Assembly (NCBI GenBank): GCA_017559845.1
Contig: JAFYQQ010000058.1
Location: forward strand, 33,387-97,386
From: Bacteroidaceae bacterium
Lineage (GTDB): Bacteria; Bacteroidota; Bacteroidia; Bacteroidales; Bacteroidaceae
Direction of reading: 5' to 3'
Length of the DNA stretch: 64,000 nucleotides
Both the position numbers and the translations under genes were made by a program. Positions 43,322-52,821 of the stretch are shown here, piece after piece. The notes under the pieces are model-generated. The model made no database searches. It had not been told where the DNA came from and saw only the letters and a list, made by a program, of their open reading frames with translations. Every line of letters starts with the position of its first letter. Position 1 is the first letter of the stretch.

Positions 43322-44415
43322 GGGCGTATCACTCCTTCCTCAACATGAAACAAACGATAATCGCCCTGCGAATGGGACAGGATACTGTCCAGATGATCGC
43401 GGTTGGTGTCTGTAATGAAAATCTGGCCGAAATTGTCTCCTCCCACCAAATGCACAATCTGTTCCACCCTATCGGCATCCAGTTTGTCAAAGATGTCATC
43501 CAGAAGCAGAAGCGGTGCGGTCTTGGAACCGATGCGGTGCAAGAAATCGAACTGGGCCAGCTTCAAGGCAATCAGGAAGGTCTTGTTCTGCCCCTGCGAA
43601 CCCTCACGGCGTATGGGATAACCGGACAGGGACATTTCCAGTTCATCCTTGTGTACACCATGCAACGAATAACCCACGGCACGGTCCTTGAAGCGGTCAC
43701 GCTGGATGACTTCCAATAACGGGCCACGCTGGCAATGCGAGACATACTGCAATTCCACCTGCTCACGCTGCAAGGAGATCTGATTATAGTAATGCTGAAA
43801 AATGGGGACGAACTGTTCTACGTGCGCACGGCGTCGCGAGAAAATAAATTCTCCCTCGCGTGCCATTTCCTCTTCCCATAGCGCCATTACCTCCAGATCG
43901 GGTTCCTGCTCCATCTTCAACATGGCATTGCGCTGTAGCACGGCTTTGTTGTAACGGATAAGACTTTCCAGATAGGCCGGTTCGCACTGAGAAATGACCA
44001 TGTCCAGAAATTTCCTACGCAGTTCGCTTCCTCCAGTAATCAGCATTTGGTCAGAAGGCGACACCATGACCAATGGAATAAGCCCGATGTGCTCTGCCAA
44101 ACGCTTGTAATTCTTCTGTCCGCGGCGAAGTATCTTTTTCTGTCCGCGCTTCAGTCCGCAATGGATGTCCTCAAGCGTACCGTCTTCACATGTATATCTG
44201 CCCTGAAGCGCCATCATGTCCTGTCCGTGCAGAATGTTGAGCGCATCCTGAGATGTGGTAGCGCTCTTGCAAAGCGAGAGAAAATAAATGGCGTCAAGCA
44301 GGTTGGTTTTACCCTGACCGTTACGGCCAATAAAGCAATTGACCTTATCGGAAAAGTCCAATTCGGCCTGCGCAATGTTTTTGTAGTTAACTACAGAAAG
44401 GTGGTTCAGTATCAT
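43318..44415 (-). CDS. recF: DNA replication and repair protein RecF
   Basis: 365 aa from MILNHLSVVNYKNIAQAEL. The longer frame from 44439 adds eight residues without similarity. Walker A GRNGQGKTNLLDAIYFL lies near residue 30. The C-terminal LLLLDDIFDKLDADR gives Walker B/D-loop of the ABC-ATPase head, preceded by the signature region SQGQNKTFLIALKLAQF. RecF with RecO and RecR loads RecA at gapped DNA. It is followed by DUF721 with a 4-base overlap. Confidence 0.95.
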   Translation of the reverse strand: MILNHLSVVNYKNIAQAELDFSDKVNCFIGRNGQGKTNLLDAIYFLSLCKSATTSQDALNILHGQDMMALQGRYTCEDGTLEDIHCGLKRGQKKILRRGQKNYKRLAEHIGLIPLVMVSPSDQMLITGGSELRRKFLDMVISQCEPAYLESLIRYNKAVLQRNAMLKMEQEPDLEVMALWEEEMAREGEFIFSRRRAHVEQFVPIFQHYYNQISLQREQVELQYVSHCQRGPLLEVIQRDRFKDRAVGYSLHGVHKDELEMSLSGYPIRREGSQGQNKTFLIALKLAQFDFLHRIGSKTAPLLLLDDIFDKLDADRVEQIVHLVGGDNFGQIFITDTNRDHLDSILSHSQGDYRLFHVEEGVIRP

Positions 44416-44509
44416 AATTCTATTTGCAAATTTATACATTTTATTCTAAAAATGAGAGGGTAAAACAAAAATATTGACCGATAAATTATGTGTTGTGGGA
44501 GAAATTGAC

Positions 44510-44517
44510 TAATTTTG
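44510..44517 (+). promoter_or_regulatory. -7 element of the TPR protein gene
   Basis: TAATTTTG fits TAnnTTTG, 39 bases before the ATG. No TTTG is present at the expected -33 distance (TATG is there instead). Confidence 0.4.
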
Positions 44518-44556
44518 CGCAGTCTTTTACGGAAATAATAAAAAATACATATAAAA

Positions 44557-45234
44557 ATGTCACAAAAAGCACAAAAGAACACAGCACCTGTGAATGAGTT
44601 CGACGAGACACTCGCGGCCTCAAAGAATTTCTTCGACAAGCACAAGAAGGCCATCGTTTACGGTGGCGGCGGCCTGTTGGCTGCAATCATCATTGTATTG
44701 CTCACTCACCAGTTCTACATTGTTCCCCGCAACACAAAGGCCAATGAAGCCCTCTACAAGGCTGAGGCATTGTTTGCCAGCGGAGAGTATGAGAAGGCAC
44801 TTAACGGCAACGAGACCGCTCAGGGTTTCCTCGCTGTCGCAGACAACTTCGGTTGTACAAAGGCTGCCAACCTGGCCAAGATGTATGCAGGCATCTGCTA
44901 CGCCAATCTGGGCCAGTACAATGAAGCCGTTGCCATGCTGGAAGATTTCAGCGGTTGTGGTGACGCAATGATCAGCCCCGCAGCCATCGGCGCATTGGGC
45001 AACTGCTACGCCGCACTGGGTCAGAAGGAAAAGGCAGCAACCACTCTGGAAGAAGCCGCTTCTGCTGCAGACAACAACACATTGAGCCCCACTTTCCTGA
45101 TTCAGGCCGGCCAGATTTATGAAGACCTGGGCCAGAAGGAAAAGGCTTTGGCTTGCTACGAGAAGGTAAAGGAAAGCTACAAGCAGAGTTTCCAGACAAA
45201 CGAAGTAGACAAGTACATTGAGCGTCTGAAGTAA
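44557..45234 (+). CDS. Membrane-anchored tetratricopeptide repeat protein
   Basis: 225 aa. A cytoplasmic N-terminus (about 40 residues, lysine-rich) is followed by one membrane helix (AIVYGGGGLLAAIIIVLLT). Then come TPR-type helix pairs: NEALYKAEALFASGEYEKAL, AKMYAGICYANLGQYNEAV, GALGNCYAALGQKEKAATTL and AGQIYEDLGQKEKALACYEK. The layout resembles YfgM-like ancillary factors, with the TPRs outside the cytoplasm and a role in protein-protein contacts. No partner can be named from this window. It lies upstream of ribH with a long hairpin between them. Confidence 0.85.
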   Translation: MSQKAQKNTAPVNEFDETLAASKNFFDKHKKAIVYGGGGLLAAIIIVLLTHQFYIVPRNTKANEALYKAEALFASGEYEKALNGNETAQGFLAVADNFGCTKAANLAKMYAGICYANLGQYNEAVAMLEDFSGCGDAMISPAAIGALGNCYAALGQKEKAATTLEEAASAADNNTLSPTFLIQAGQIYEDLGQKEKALACYEKVKESYKQSFQTNEVDKYIERLK

Positions 45235-45245
45235 TTATCCCTCAT

Positions 45246-45315
45246 AATACTCCCCATTCGTCACCAATGTCATCAGACAAAAACAGTTCTGGTTTGGTTG
45301 CGAATGGGGAGTATT
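45246..45315. other. Long perfect hairpin between the TPR gene and ribH
   Basis: AATACTCCCCATTCG (45246-45260) and CGAATGGGGAGTATT (45301-45315) are perfect 15-bp complements around a 40-nt loop. The loop can extend the stem (ACCAA/TTGGT, CAGA/TCTG). No T-run follows, so it is not a plain terminator. It ends 33 bases before the ribH ATG. It does not look like an FMN riboswitch. Confidence 0.6.
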
Positions 45316-45348
45316 TCGTATCTGTAACCAAATAAAATCTATATAAAT

Positions 45349-45843
45349 ATGGCTTCCAATTTACATAATCTTTCAGATTACGATCCCAAAAGCGTTCCGT
45401 CCGCTGAAGGAATGCGCTTTGCCATTGTCGTGAGCGAATGGAACAGCAAGATAACCGGTGCGCTTATGCAGGGTGCTATTGACACGCTCGTTGCGAACGG
45501 CGCTTGCGAAGACGACATCCAGGTGAAAATGGTTCCCGGCAGTTTTGAACTGATTTACGGTGCTGCACAATTCGTGAAGAGCGGAGCTGTGGATGCTGTC
45601 ATTGCCATCGGATGTGTCATCCGTGGAGACACCCCCCACTTCGACTACATCTGCCAAGGCACCACTCAAGGGCTGGCCACACTGAACACCCAGTATGACG
45701 TGCCTGTAATATACGGTTTGCTTACCTGCAACAACATGGAACAGGCAGAAGACCGCTGTGGCGGAATGCTAGGCAATAAAGGTGACGAATGCGCCGTTAC
45801 GGCGATAAAGATGGTTGACTACCAGCGTAGTCTCCAGTCATAA
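45349..45843 (+). CDS. ribH: 6,7-dimethyl-8-ribityllumazine synthase
   Basis: 164 aa. Motifs of the family: [19 protein letters not shown] (substrate site), [29 protein letters not shown] with the catalytic His, and [21 protein letters not shown], a variant of the usual NTEQAxxRAG. It condenses the ribitylaminouracil with dihydroxybutanone phosphate, the penultimate step of riboflavin synthesis, in a cytoplasmic multimer. It is a lone rib gene here. A bidirectional terminator follows. Confidence 0.95.
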   Translation: MASNLHNLSDYDPKSVPSAEGMRFAIVVSEWNSKITGALMQGAIDTLVANGACEDDIQVKMVPGSFELIYGAAQFVKSGAVDAVIAIGCVIRGDTPHFDYICQGTTQGLATLNTQYDVPVIYGLLTCNNMEQAEDRCGGMLGNKGDECAVTAIKMVDYQRSLQS

Positions 45844-45858
45844 AATTAAGAAAACAAC

Positions 45859-45896
45859 AAAAATGGGTCCGCACCGGAAGAGTGGACCCATTTTTT
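45859..45896. terminator. Bidirectional terminator between ribH and GH43
   Basis: AAATGGGTCC pairs with GGACCCATTT around a 13-nt loop. A-rich sequence precedes it and six T follow, so it can end transcription from both convergent genes. Confidence 0.9.
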
Positions 45897-45897
45897 A

Positions 45898-46887
45898 TTA
45901 TTTAAACAATTTGGGAACAATCACATTCCCCTTTTTCTTGGCAGAAATGTGGAAAATGCCTGTAACGCGATGTTTGGACATTTTCAACGGCATAATGCGG
46001 ACTGTGCGCGGATCGACAGTCGTGTCGTTCTGATGTACATGGTAGACATAGTACGGTTCCTTATCCAAACCGATGAAGAAATCTCCGTGACCAGAACCGT
46101 TCTCGCCTACCTCACTGGCATGAATAACAGGCCCGGGCTGTTTCTCCCAAGGGCCATAAGGTGATTTGGATACGGCATAACCTACAGCATAATCCACACT
46201 TCTGTAGTCATTGGCCGAATAGAACATGTAATAGATGCTGTCGCGCTTCATGACAGTAGGTCCTTCCAGGGTTTTATGGTTATGGCTCATGCCATCCATC
46301 GTCAATTCCCAGGGTTCACTTACGCGCAGACATTCCGTCAGGGTTTCCTCCTTAAGTTTCTGCGTATCCATATCAAATTCCGCCACAAAAATGGCATTGC
46401 CGCCCATATCATCCTGTTGGATGTATCTTGCGTGATACATATACCACTTGCCATCCTCATCCTTGAAGAGATAGGTGTCTATGTTCATTTCGGGGCAATC
46501 GGTAATGGGTCGGTTCTCCCGTTGCTTGTAAGGGCCAGTCAGTTCCTTGCTTTCCGCCACACACATCTTACCCTGGGCAGAATATGTCATCAGATAACGG
46601 TCTTCGAGTTCGACGATCTGAGGTGCCCAGAAATCACGCTCGCCGTAAGTGTTCTCCCCTTTGTGGAGGATATAGGGATCAGCCTTGGAATATGTCCAAT
46701 GGCGCAGGTTACTTGACTCAAGCAGAGTGAAGCCGTCATCGCCACTGGTTCCGGTCATATAATACTTCCCGTTCGCCACAAAGATGGTGGGATCAGCCAA
46801 TGCAATACGCTCGCCATCCTGCTGACATCCGGATGCCAAGGCCAACATGGCGGCAAGGAACAACCCTTTATTTAAATATCTCTTCAT
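45898..46887 (-). CDS. Glycoside hydrolase family 43 lipoprotein
   Basis: 329 aa with a lipoprotein signal (LAAMLALASGC, lipobox Cys about residue 21). The five-bladed propeller of GH43 shows its three acidic residues: Asp in LADPTIFVANG, Asp in NIDTYLF (pKa modulator) and Glu in TLEGPTVM. Family members are arabinofuranosidases, xylosidases, arabinanases or galactosidases. The subfamily cannot be fixed by eye. It is likely on the outer membrane or in the periplasm. It is the last gene of the minus-strand half of the glycan locus, 11 bases after the GH78-like gene. Confidence 0.88.
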   Translation of the reverse strand: MKRYLNKGLFLAAMLALASGCQQDGERIALADPTIFVANGKYYMTGTSGDDGFTLLESSNLRHWTYSKADPYILHKGENTYGERDFWAPQIVELEDRYLMTYSAQGKMCVAESKELTGPYKQRENRPITDCPEMNIDTYLFKDEDGKWYMYHARYIQQDDMGGNAIFVAEFDMDTQKLKEETLTECLRVSEPWELTMDGMSHNHKTLEGPTVMKRDSIYYMFYSANDYRSVDYAVGYAVSKSPYGPWEKQPGPVIHASEVGENGSGHGDFFIGLDKEPYYVYHVHQNDTTVDPRTVRIMPLKMSKHRVTGIFHISAKKKGNVIVPKLFK

Positions 46888-46898
46888 ATCGCAATAGT

Positions 46899-49166
46899 TT
46901 AATTCTGAATCGTGTATTTGTATTTACCAGCGGGAAGCAGCAAGGCAGTACAGCCTTCCTTTTGCAAAGAGGCTTGGGATGTGATGAACTCCTTCTTGCC
47001 CTTAATTTTCGCCGCGTCAGTTACAGGCAGATAGAAAACCGCTTCTGTACCTTCGGGTACAGTCAGCGTAAAAGTTGTCTTGCCGCCACTCTTCTTGTAG
47101 GCAAAGCGTACCATGCCCTTCACAGTAGGCACGTCAAGAGAGGCACGGTTAAAGGTAACCGGGGTTGGCTTTACCTGGAATCGTCCCCAACCAGCCTCCA
47201 AGGGTGTTACGCCCATGAGATATTCGCACACCGTAATCAACGGGCCACCGCTCCAGGCGTGGTTTGTGGTGCCGCCACCAAAACCTTCCGCACCGATTCC
47301 CCATCCTTCAAAAAGGGTTGTATAATCGGGGTGTTCCACCATTTTCTTATATCTTTCGCGCACACGCTCCATACCATATTCGCCGTCACCCATCACAAAG
47401 CAGGCATCGGTTACATATTTTTCCATATAAGGACTGGCATGCATCTCGGTACGGAAAAGTTGTTTGATAGCAGGATACTTGTCTTTGTCCGCCAATCCGC
47501 TGATAACGGCCAAAGCCTGCACGCGGTCGTCGGTCTTTTCCTTGTACTCGGGATGACGATAGGCTGTTCCGTTCCAGCAGGCATTGAAACCCACTTTCAG
47601 GCGCGCCATCTGCGACCTGTAGTATTCGCTTTCTACGGGATTACCCAATACTTGTGCCATACGTGCAGCGGCCTCCAATGCAATATAGTGCCAGGCTGCG
47701 TAGATCATCCTCATGTCGCGGTTGTCGCCCCAATCGCCCCAGTTCCAGCCGATCTTGCGGAATGCGGTCAGACCGTTTTCTTCCAGTTTCCAAATGGAAA
47801 GGTAATTGCGGATATAGGGATAGAGTTCGGCTAGTGTTGCCAAATCACCCGTATGCATATAATAAGTCCATACGCCGGGCAGACCTACTGTGGCCAACAT
47901 CTGCGCGGGAAGTTCGGAACCCCAATTACCCGGTATGGGGCTGTAGATGGTATAGTCCCTGCGCTGGTGCTTGCAAAGTTCCAGCAATCCCTTGCGTGCC
48001 ATGGCATGCGCACTTGTGGTGTGCGAATAGAAACTTTCTGTCATCAGCAATGTGCCGTCGCCCCACCACTGGGCACGTTCACGGTCGGGACAGTCAAAAT
48101 AAGTGTCGCGCATATTGACATACAACGTGCGCATCGTCTTCTTCCAATAGGTATTGAAATAATCGTCATCACATTCAAAACCGCCCACAACCTCGCTGTT
48201 GTAACCTGTCTCACGATATTGTACGCTCTTGACTTTTACACCATGGGGAACCGTGACATATAGGTGTTCGCCATTGAACCAACCATACGACTCATACTTC
48301 TGACGGCCAGGACGCGTGATGTACTGCGCCCATACATTGGGTTCGCCACCACCGAAGAGGTGGTCAGACTTGATGCTGATGGCACGTCCGCCTTCGGGAT
48401 CGTCCACTTCAATGATAGGGGTCATTTGCATATTGTAGGGGAGAGTCACCACGAGAGTGTCTTCCTCCGTTCCGCGTTTGGTTGTGTATTTGCCCTTCTT
48501 TGGGCCGAAGTCCTTCCAAAGCGGTGTGGGGCGTTCCACCAAAGCGTTCCAGGGGGAAGAACCCGCCTTGCCAATTTCCTTACTTGTGGCAAAACCACTT
48601 TGGATGTCGCCCGTCTGCCATTCGCCCAGGTCTTTGTTTCCGTCATACTTTATGCTCGACTCACTCAAACGGCCGTTCGGCTTGGGGTCTCCACAAGTGC
48701 CGTAAGCCGGATGGATACGGCTCATCCACTGACTGTCGGAATACAAGCCAATTGCCTGTGCGGAGAAAAGCAGACCGCTCTTACCACTGCTGTTATGGGA
48801 GAAACCGCTTTTGCCGAAATACCACAACAGGACGGCCACCTCGTTGTTTCCCTTCTTCAGGAATGGGGTAATGTCCACCTTGTCATAATAGGTATCCTTG
48901 GGTGTGGGACCACGCTTGAGCTGGCCTTCAAATACAACCATCTCTCCATTTATCCACAACCAATATTTGGAAGCCGCCGCTATGCTTGCCTCCACTTTCA
49001 TGGGGATACTGCCCAGGGTGATATCCTTGCGGAAAGCAATCCATGTGTTCTGTGCATTCACATCACCTTCAGATGCAGTAATCCAACGGGATTCGGTCAC
49101 AAAATCTGCCGCTTGAAGCATTGCTGCGAAAGCAAACGCGAGTAAAAATAACAGTTTTCTCATCAT
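46899..49166 (-). CDS. GH78-like alpha-L-rhamnosidase (six-hairpin glycosidase)
   Basis: 755 aa with a signal peptide (LLFLLAFAFAAMLQA). An N-terminal beta-sandwich (YWLWINGEMVVFEGQLKRG) precedes the (alpha/alpha)6 barrel. The acid motif CPDRERAQWWGDGTLL and the second Glu in LFEGWGIGAEGFGGG, then TTNHAWSGGP, are hallmarks of GH78 and its relatives. Enzymes of this type remove terminal alpha-L-rhamnose from plant glycans or glycosides. Some relatives have other specificities, so the substrate is inferred. It lies 31 bases after the large GH43 gene and 11 before the GH43 lipoprotein gene. Confidence 0.85.
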   Translation of the reverse strand: MMRKLLFLLAFAFAAMLQAADFVTESRWITASEGDVNAQNTWIAFRKDITLGSIPMKVEASIAAASKYWLWINGEMVVFEGQLKRGPTPKDTYYDKVDITPFLKKGNNEVAVLLWYFGKSGFSHNSSGKSGLLFSAQAIGLYSDSQWMSRIHPAYGTCGDPKPNGRLSESSIKYDGNKDLGEWQTGDIQSGFATSKEIGKAGSSPWNALVERPTPLWKDFGPKKGKYTTKRGTEEDTLVVTLPYNMQMTPIIEVDDPEGGRAISIKSDHLFGGGEPNVWAQYITRPGRQKYESYGWFNGEHLYVTVPHGVKVKSVQYRETGYNSEVVGGFECDDDYFNTYWKKTMRTLYVNMRDTYFDCPDRERAQWWGDGTLLMTESFYSHTTSAHAMARKGLLELCKHQRRDYTIYSPIPGNWGSELPAQMLATVGLPGVWTYYMHTGDLATLAELYPYIRNYLSIWKLEENGLTAFRKIGWNWGDWGDNRDMRMIYAAWHYIALEAAARMAQVLGNPVESEYYRSQMARLKVGFNACWNGTAYRHPEYKEKTDDRVQALAVISGLADKDKYPAIKQLFRTEMHASPYMEKYVTDACFVMGDGEYGMERVRERYKKMVEHPDYTTLFEGWGIGAEGFGGGTTNHAWSGGPLITVCEYLMGVTPLEAGWGRFQVKPTPVTFNRASLDVPTVKGMVRFAYKKSGGKTTFTLTVPEGTEAVFYLPVTDAAKIKGKKEFITSQASLQKEGCTALLLPAGKYKYTIQN

Positions 49167-49197
49167 TCAATAATATGTGTATTAGTATTCAAGATTA

Positions 49198-52149
49198 TCA
49201 GGGTATCTGCACTTTACGCGCCGTGCCCATCTCTCGGATGATATATATACCACGGGTGGGACGTGCCACACGCTGGCCGTTCAGGTTGTAATATTCTGCC
49301 TGTCCGGGACGTACTGAGAGGTCAGGAGACATCACGCCATCGGCTTTTTCAAATCCGCACTCCTCACGATAATCGCCACGGGCAAATTGCCATGCCAAGA
49401 TAGGATAACCATTTCCGGAAGTGGGGTCGCTATGCCATGCGTCACTCCAGTTGCCCACAATCTCATACAGTTCGGGGACAGTCTTTCCGTCTGTCACTTC
49501 CTCGCCATTGACCGTCATGCCTTGCAGATGATACACATCTTTCATCACATCCATGTCACGTATTGTGCCGAAAGGAAGTGCCGTGTTTCCGTCTACGAAA
49601 GGATTCCATGCAATGACGTTGTCATAGGTGGACGGCGGAGTTGTGCTGGAGTGCCCTCCTGCCACAATGCCACCGGCAATAGGCGCATTGACGGGACCGG
49701 CCGCATAGCTCTGGCTGATCTCCAAACCGCCCTGGACACGTCCGACCAGACCGCCACCGTAATTGGAAGAACCGCCATTGCCCACTATCTCTACGTTTGT
49801 ATATACATTTCTGATTTCCAAGTGTGCTTTCTGCGCCACCATTCCTGCCACTACGCCCACTCTGCCCTTGGCCTCAATCTTACCTGTGAAATAACAGTTC
49901 TCCACCTTACAGGGAATAATGTTCCCCTCGGCATCCTCATAAGAGCTGTGGCCGGCATTTCCTGCCAAAATTGCCGCTGCGGAAGTGGTAGAGCACACCT
50001 TCGCATCCACGAAGCCCACGTTTCGACAGTTTCCGCACATCGTACCGAAGAAACTGGGATAGCCCTCATTGGCCATGGTGAGGTTGCGGATGAGATGGCC
50101 CTGACCGTCAAAGTCGATTCTGAAACGGTATTTGGAATCGGATGTGTTCAACGGTTGCCATTCAAAACCAGTCATGTCGATGTCCTTGTCCAGGCAGAAA
50201 TACACCATGGTGTCCTTCTTCAGCACATTGCGCATGTGATCCAGCTGGGTGGGACGTACAATGCGGTAAGGATTGTTTTCCGTGCCATCACCGGCAGAAT
50301 AGCTGTAAGCCTGGTCATGAATCGCCTTTTTCAAACGTCTGAGCAAGTCCTGAACCTGATTGTCGTCATGGTCCTGTGCGGCATAGACCTGTGCCGCCTC
50401 TTCGCGGATAACCTCCGATGCCTCCACATTCAGTCCAAGGCTGCGAGACGTAGCGATTTCCTCATCCATTCGAGCAATCTCTTCGGCCAGGGAAGCATAG
50501 ATTCGTTTGCTTTGTGCCACACTATCCTGTGTCAGATGGGTGGTCAGCAACAGCGGATAAGAAGCGGGAGTGGCCGCAGCCTCCTCCGCCAGTTCTGCCA
50601 AACGTGTGCGGTAACCTTTATAGAAGACGTCCTTGCTTGCGATAATCTCCTGGCTCATGCGTACATAAGATTCCAGTACAGGCACACAGGCAGCTGAGTC
50701 CTTTTCGCGGTATACCACCCGTAAGTCTCCTGCATAGTACGACTCATCTTCTGCCAAATCACCTTGCAAGGCAATGTTCAGTTTGCCGTCGGTCACCAAT
50801 CCGTAGACCCGCTGGCGATAGTCGTCTGTGCGAATGAAGCGGGTGGCAATGTTGCTACGACTCGTGGGAGCCTTCTTATCGTCATTGGCCGCATTATGTG
50901 CCGGAGTGACCACATTGTTTACCACCAATTGCGCACCACCGTTGGTACAGAAGTTGTCCAGACTGAGTTCGTACAGTCCGTTGGACATGTTCTGACGCGA
51001 CTGGGAGATTTTATATTCGCCGTTCTTGGCATGCATGATGGGCATGTGAGGTGAGCCAATCACAATTCCGTTTACAAAGGTGGCACAAGAGTCCTCCTCG
51101 ATGTTCCATTTCTTGAACCCTGTCTTGGCCAAATCCATGTTGTTCAGACGGTAAGTCATATCCGCTCCGCTACCCTTGTAATACACGGGCGCAGGCATGG
51201 GAGTGCTTGAAGGATAACCATCGTTTACGCTGGGCCATCCAGTGGCATCCCAAGTAACCTTGTCCAGCATGAGGACACGTCCACGGTCGGGATCCGCCGC
51301 TTTATAGGCGTGATACATAATCCAGTCATCCCCATTGTCATCCGTAATGATTTCGCTGTTGTGGCCGGGACCCGCCCAGATGTCATTGCCACGGATGATG
51401 GTGGTGTAGTTGTTGTCGAACATGGTGCCGCCCTGTTTGTTCACATAGGGTCCTGTCAGTTTGGTACTGCGGCCCACCACGGTGCGATAGGTGGAGTTCT
51501 TACCCTCGCAACAGCTTCCCACACTGGCAAAGAGGTAATAGTAGCCGCCACGCTTGTGAATCATGGCACCCTCGAAGGCACCACCGGCAATCTTGGTCTT
51601 CTTGTTGAAGTCCTTTATCTGAAGACCGTCTTCAGTCAGTTCCGCAATGTAAATGTCATGGAAACTGCCCCAAACCAAATATTTCTTGTCACCCTCTTCC
51701 ACATAGCAGGCATCGATGCTGTTCTTCACACCGATTTCCTTGCTTCTGAACATCTTGCCCACATCAGAGAATTTCTCCGGACTTGTGCCTTTGGCCACAC
51801 CAATACCGGTTTCGGAGGTGTTGCCCCAAAGCGCAAGGGCATAATACATCAGATATTGCCCATCCACGTAATTCACATCAGTGGCCCATACCGCATAGCC
51901 ATTGCCATTCCATGAAGGGGTGGTGAACACGCCACCCAGATTGCTCCAAGTAACCAGGTCTTTTGACTTGCGCGTCTGGCAGTTGGTAGCATAGCAATAG
52001 AACGTGCCGTCCTGCGCGCGTTGGATACTGGGGTCTGGACTGTCATAGTTATAGACCGGGTTGGTAAAAGTCTTGTTCTGCGCACTGATGCCAAGGCACA
52101 TGCCGAAAGCCAGAAACAAGCCTGCCACGCGAGGGAATATTTTTTTCAT
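49198..52149 (-). CDS. Large GH43 arabinanase-like enzyme fused to a GLUG beta-helix module
   Basis: 983 aa with a signal peptide (AGLFLAFGMCLGISA). Residues about 25-340 form a GH43 propeller: Asp in YDSPDPSIQR, Asp in NSIDACYVEE, Glu in GGAFEGAMIHKRGG, and FASVGSCCEG, a stretch typical of arabinanases. A beta-rich domain and helical region follow to about residue 640. The C-terminal third is a GLUG-like beta-helix (IDFDGQGHLIRNLTM, GMCGNCRNVGFVDAK-like turns) matching module 4 of the 2154-aa protein at 27795. The tail ends YYNLNGQRVARPTRGIYII, a Bacteroidales sorting-like end. The endo-arabinanase role is inferred. Confidence 0.88.
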   Translation of the reverse strand: MKKIFPRVAGLFLAFGMCLGISAQNKTFTNPVYNYDSPDPSIQRAQDGTFYCYATNCQTRKSKDLVTWSNLGGVFTTPSWNGNGYAVWATDVNYVDGQYLMYYALALWGNTSETGIGVAKGTSPEKFSDVGKMFRSKEIGVKNSIDACYVEEGDKKYLVWGSFHDIYIAELTEDGLQIKDFNKKTKIAGGAFEGAMIHKRGGYYYLFASVGSCCEGKNSTYRTVVGRSTKLTGPYVNKQGGTMFDNNYTTIIRGNDIWAGPGHNSEIITDDNGDDWIMYHAYKAADPDRGRVLMLDKVTWDATGWPSVNDGYPSSTPMPAPVYYKGSGADMTYRLNNMDLAKTGFKKWNIEEDSCATFVNGIVIGSPHMPIMHAKNGEYKISQSRQNMSNGLYELSLDNFCTNGGAQLVVNNVVTPAHNAANDDKKAPTSRSNIATRFIRTDDYRQRVYGLVTDGKLNIALQGDLAEDESYYAGDLRVVYREKDSAACVPVLESYVRMSQEIIASKDVFYKGYRTRLAELAEEAAATPASYPLLLTTHLTQDSVAQSKRIYASLAEEIARMDEEIATSRSLGLNVEASEVIREEAAQVYAAQDHDDNQVQDLLRRLKKAIHDQAYSYSAGDGTENNPYRIVRPTQLDHMRNVLKKDTMVYFCLDKDIDMTGFEWQPLNTSDSKYRFRIDFDGQGHLIRNLTMANEGYPSFFGTMCGNCRNVGFVDAKVCSTTSAAAILAGNAGHSSYEDAEGNIIPCKVENCYFTGKIEAKGRVGVVAGMVAQKAHLEIRNVYTNVEIVGNGGSSNYGGGLVGRVQGGLEISQSYAAGPVNAPIAGGIVAGGHSSTTPPSTYDNVIAWNPFVDGNTALPFGTIRDMDVMKDVYHLQGMTVNGEEVTDGKTVPELYEIVGNWSDAWHSDPTSGNGYPILAWQFARGDYREECGFEKADGVMSPDLSVRPGQAEYYNLNGQRVARPTRGIYIIREMGTARKVQIP

Positions 52150-52189
52150 CGGGAGGGAAAAAATTTAGGTGGTCAAAGGGTTGTCGTTG

Positions 52190-52747
52190 TTACTGCATCT
52201 GCGTACCCTGGAACGTGCCCTTGAAGAGTTTGTTGCCAATGGTAAAGTAGATGGTGGTCAAATTCAAAGTCTGATTGGTAATCTTACCGGTGAAACAAGC
52301 GGCATCCAATGCCGTGTTGGCCGTTCCATTGAAGGTGCAGATTCCACCGGTCAGATAGTCTTCATTGGGACTGATGGTGAAGGTGGTAGACTCGAAATAG
52401 GTTACGAAATCCACATTGCTCACCTTTTGTGTGCCCACGCTGAGGTCGGTCATCTGTATCTGACAAATGCTGTCGTTGTATGAAATGGATGCCACGGTAG
52501 AGACCTTTGCTGTCTGACGTGAGTCCTTGTCATAGGTGTTGTTGCTGGTGTTGTAGTTGTACATCTCCATGTTTGCCGTTCCCGAGAATTGGATGGTGTT
52601 TTGATACCCATTTGTGGGTTTCAGCAATTCAGAAATCACAGGCAACAGGATTTCTGCCCATGCAGCACCGTCACAAGAAACCAAAGCGGCTGACAAGGAA
52701 ACAATTGCAGCCAAAATCACAGATGTACGTTTAAAAAGTCTTTTCAT
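52190..52747 (-). CDS. Calycin-like lipoprotein
   Basis: 185 aa from MKRLFKRTSVILAAIV. The longer frame to 52831 would cross the divergent promoter. The lipobox AALVSC gives a lipidated Cys at about residue 27. The mature part is beta-rich with repeated threonine-rich strands (TIQFSGTANMEMYNYNT, GICTFNGTANTALDA), as in the calycin-like lipoproteins common in Prevotella and Bacteroides. It is the first gene of the minus-strand glycan operon, 40 bases before the large GH43. A ligand-binding or surface role is inferred; no specific ligand is suggested. Confidence 0.75.
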   Translation of the reverse strand: MKRLFKRTSVILAAIVSLSAALVSCDGAAWAEILLPVISELLKPTNGYQNTIQFSGTANMEMYNYNTSNNTYDKDSRQTAKVSTVASISYNDSICQIQMTDLSVGTQKVSNVDFVTYFESTTFTISPNEDYLTGGICTFNGTANTALDAACFTGKITNQTLNLTTIYFTIGNKLFKGTFQGTQMQ

Positions 52748-52773
52748 TTCAAATATTTTTATGTTTTGTCTGA

Positions 52774-52805
52774 CAAATTTAAGGAATATCTCTTTAACGT
52801 GCAAT
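52774..52805 (-). promoter_or_regulatory. Promoter of the minus-strand glycan operon
   Basis: On the minus strand ATTG (52805-52802), 20 nt, then TAAATTTG (52781-52774): exact -7, -33 with one mismatch. Predicted start is about 20 nt before the lipoprotein ATG at 52747. Confidence 0.65.
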
Positions 52806-52813
52806 TTTTTTCT

Positions 52814-52821
52814 TATTTTTG
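52814..52821 (+). promoter_or_regulatory. -7 element of the lactonase-AKR-GH92 operon
   Basis: TATTTTTG fits TAnnTTTG, 26 bases before the lactonase ATG. The -33 is weak (TTTA 17 nt upstream). It is back to back with the promoter of the minus-strand operon, so the two halves may share control. Confidence 0.5.

Noticed and set aside
45235..45348. FMN riboswitch upstream of ribH
   Set aside because: The conserved six-stem core (AGGGGCG... elements) is absent. Only a single long hairpin is present.
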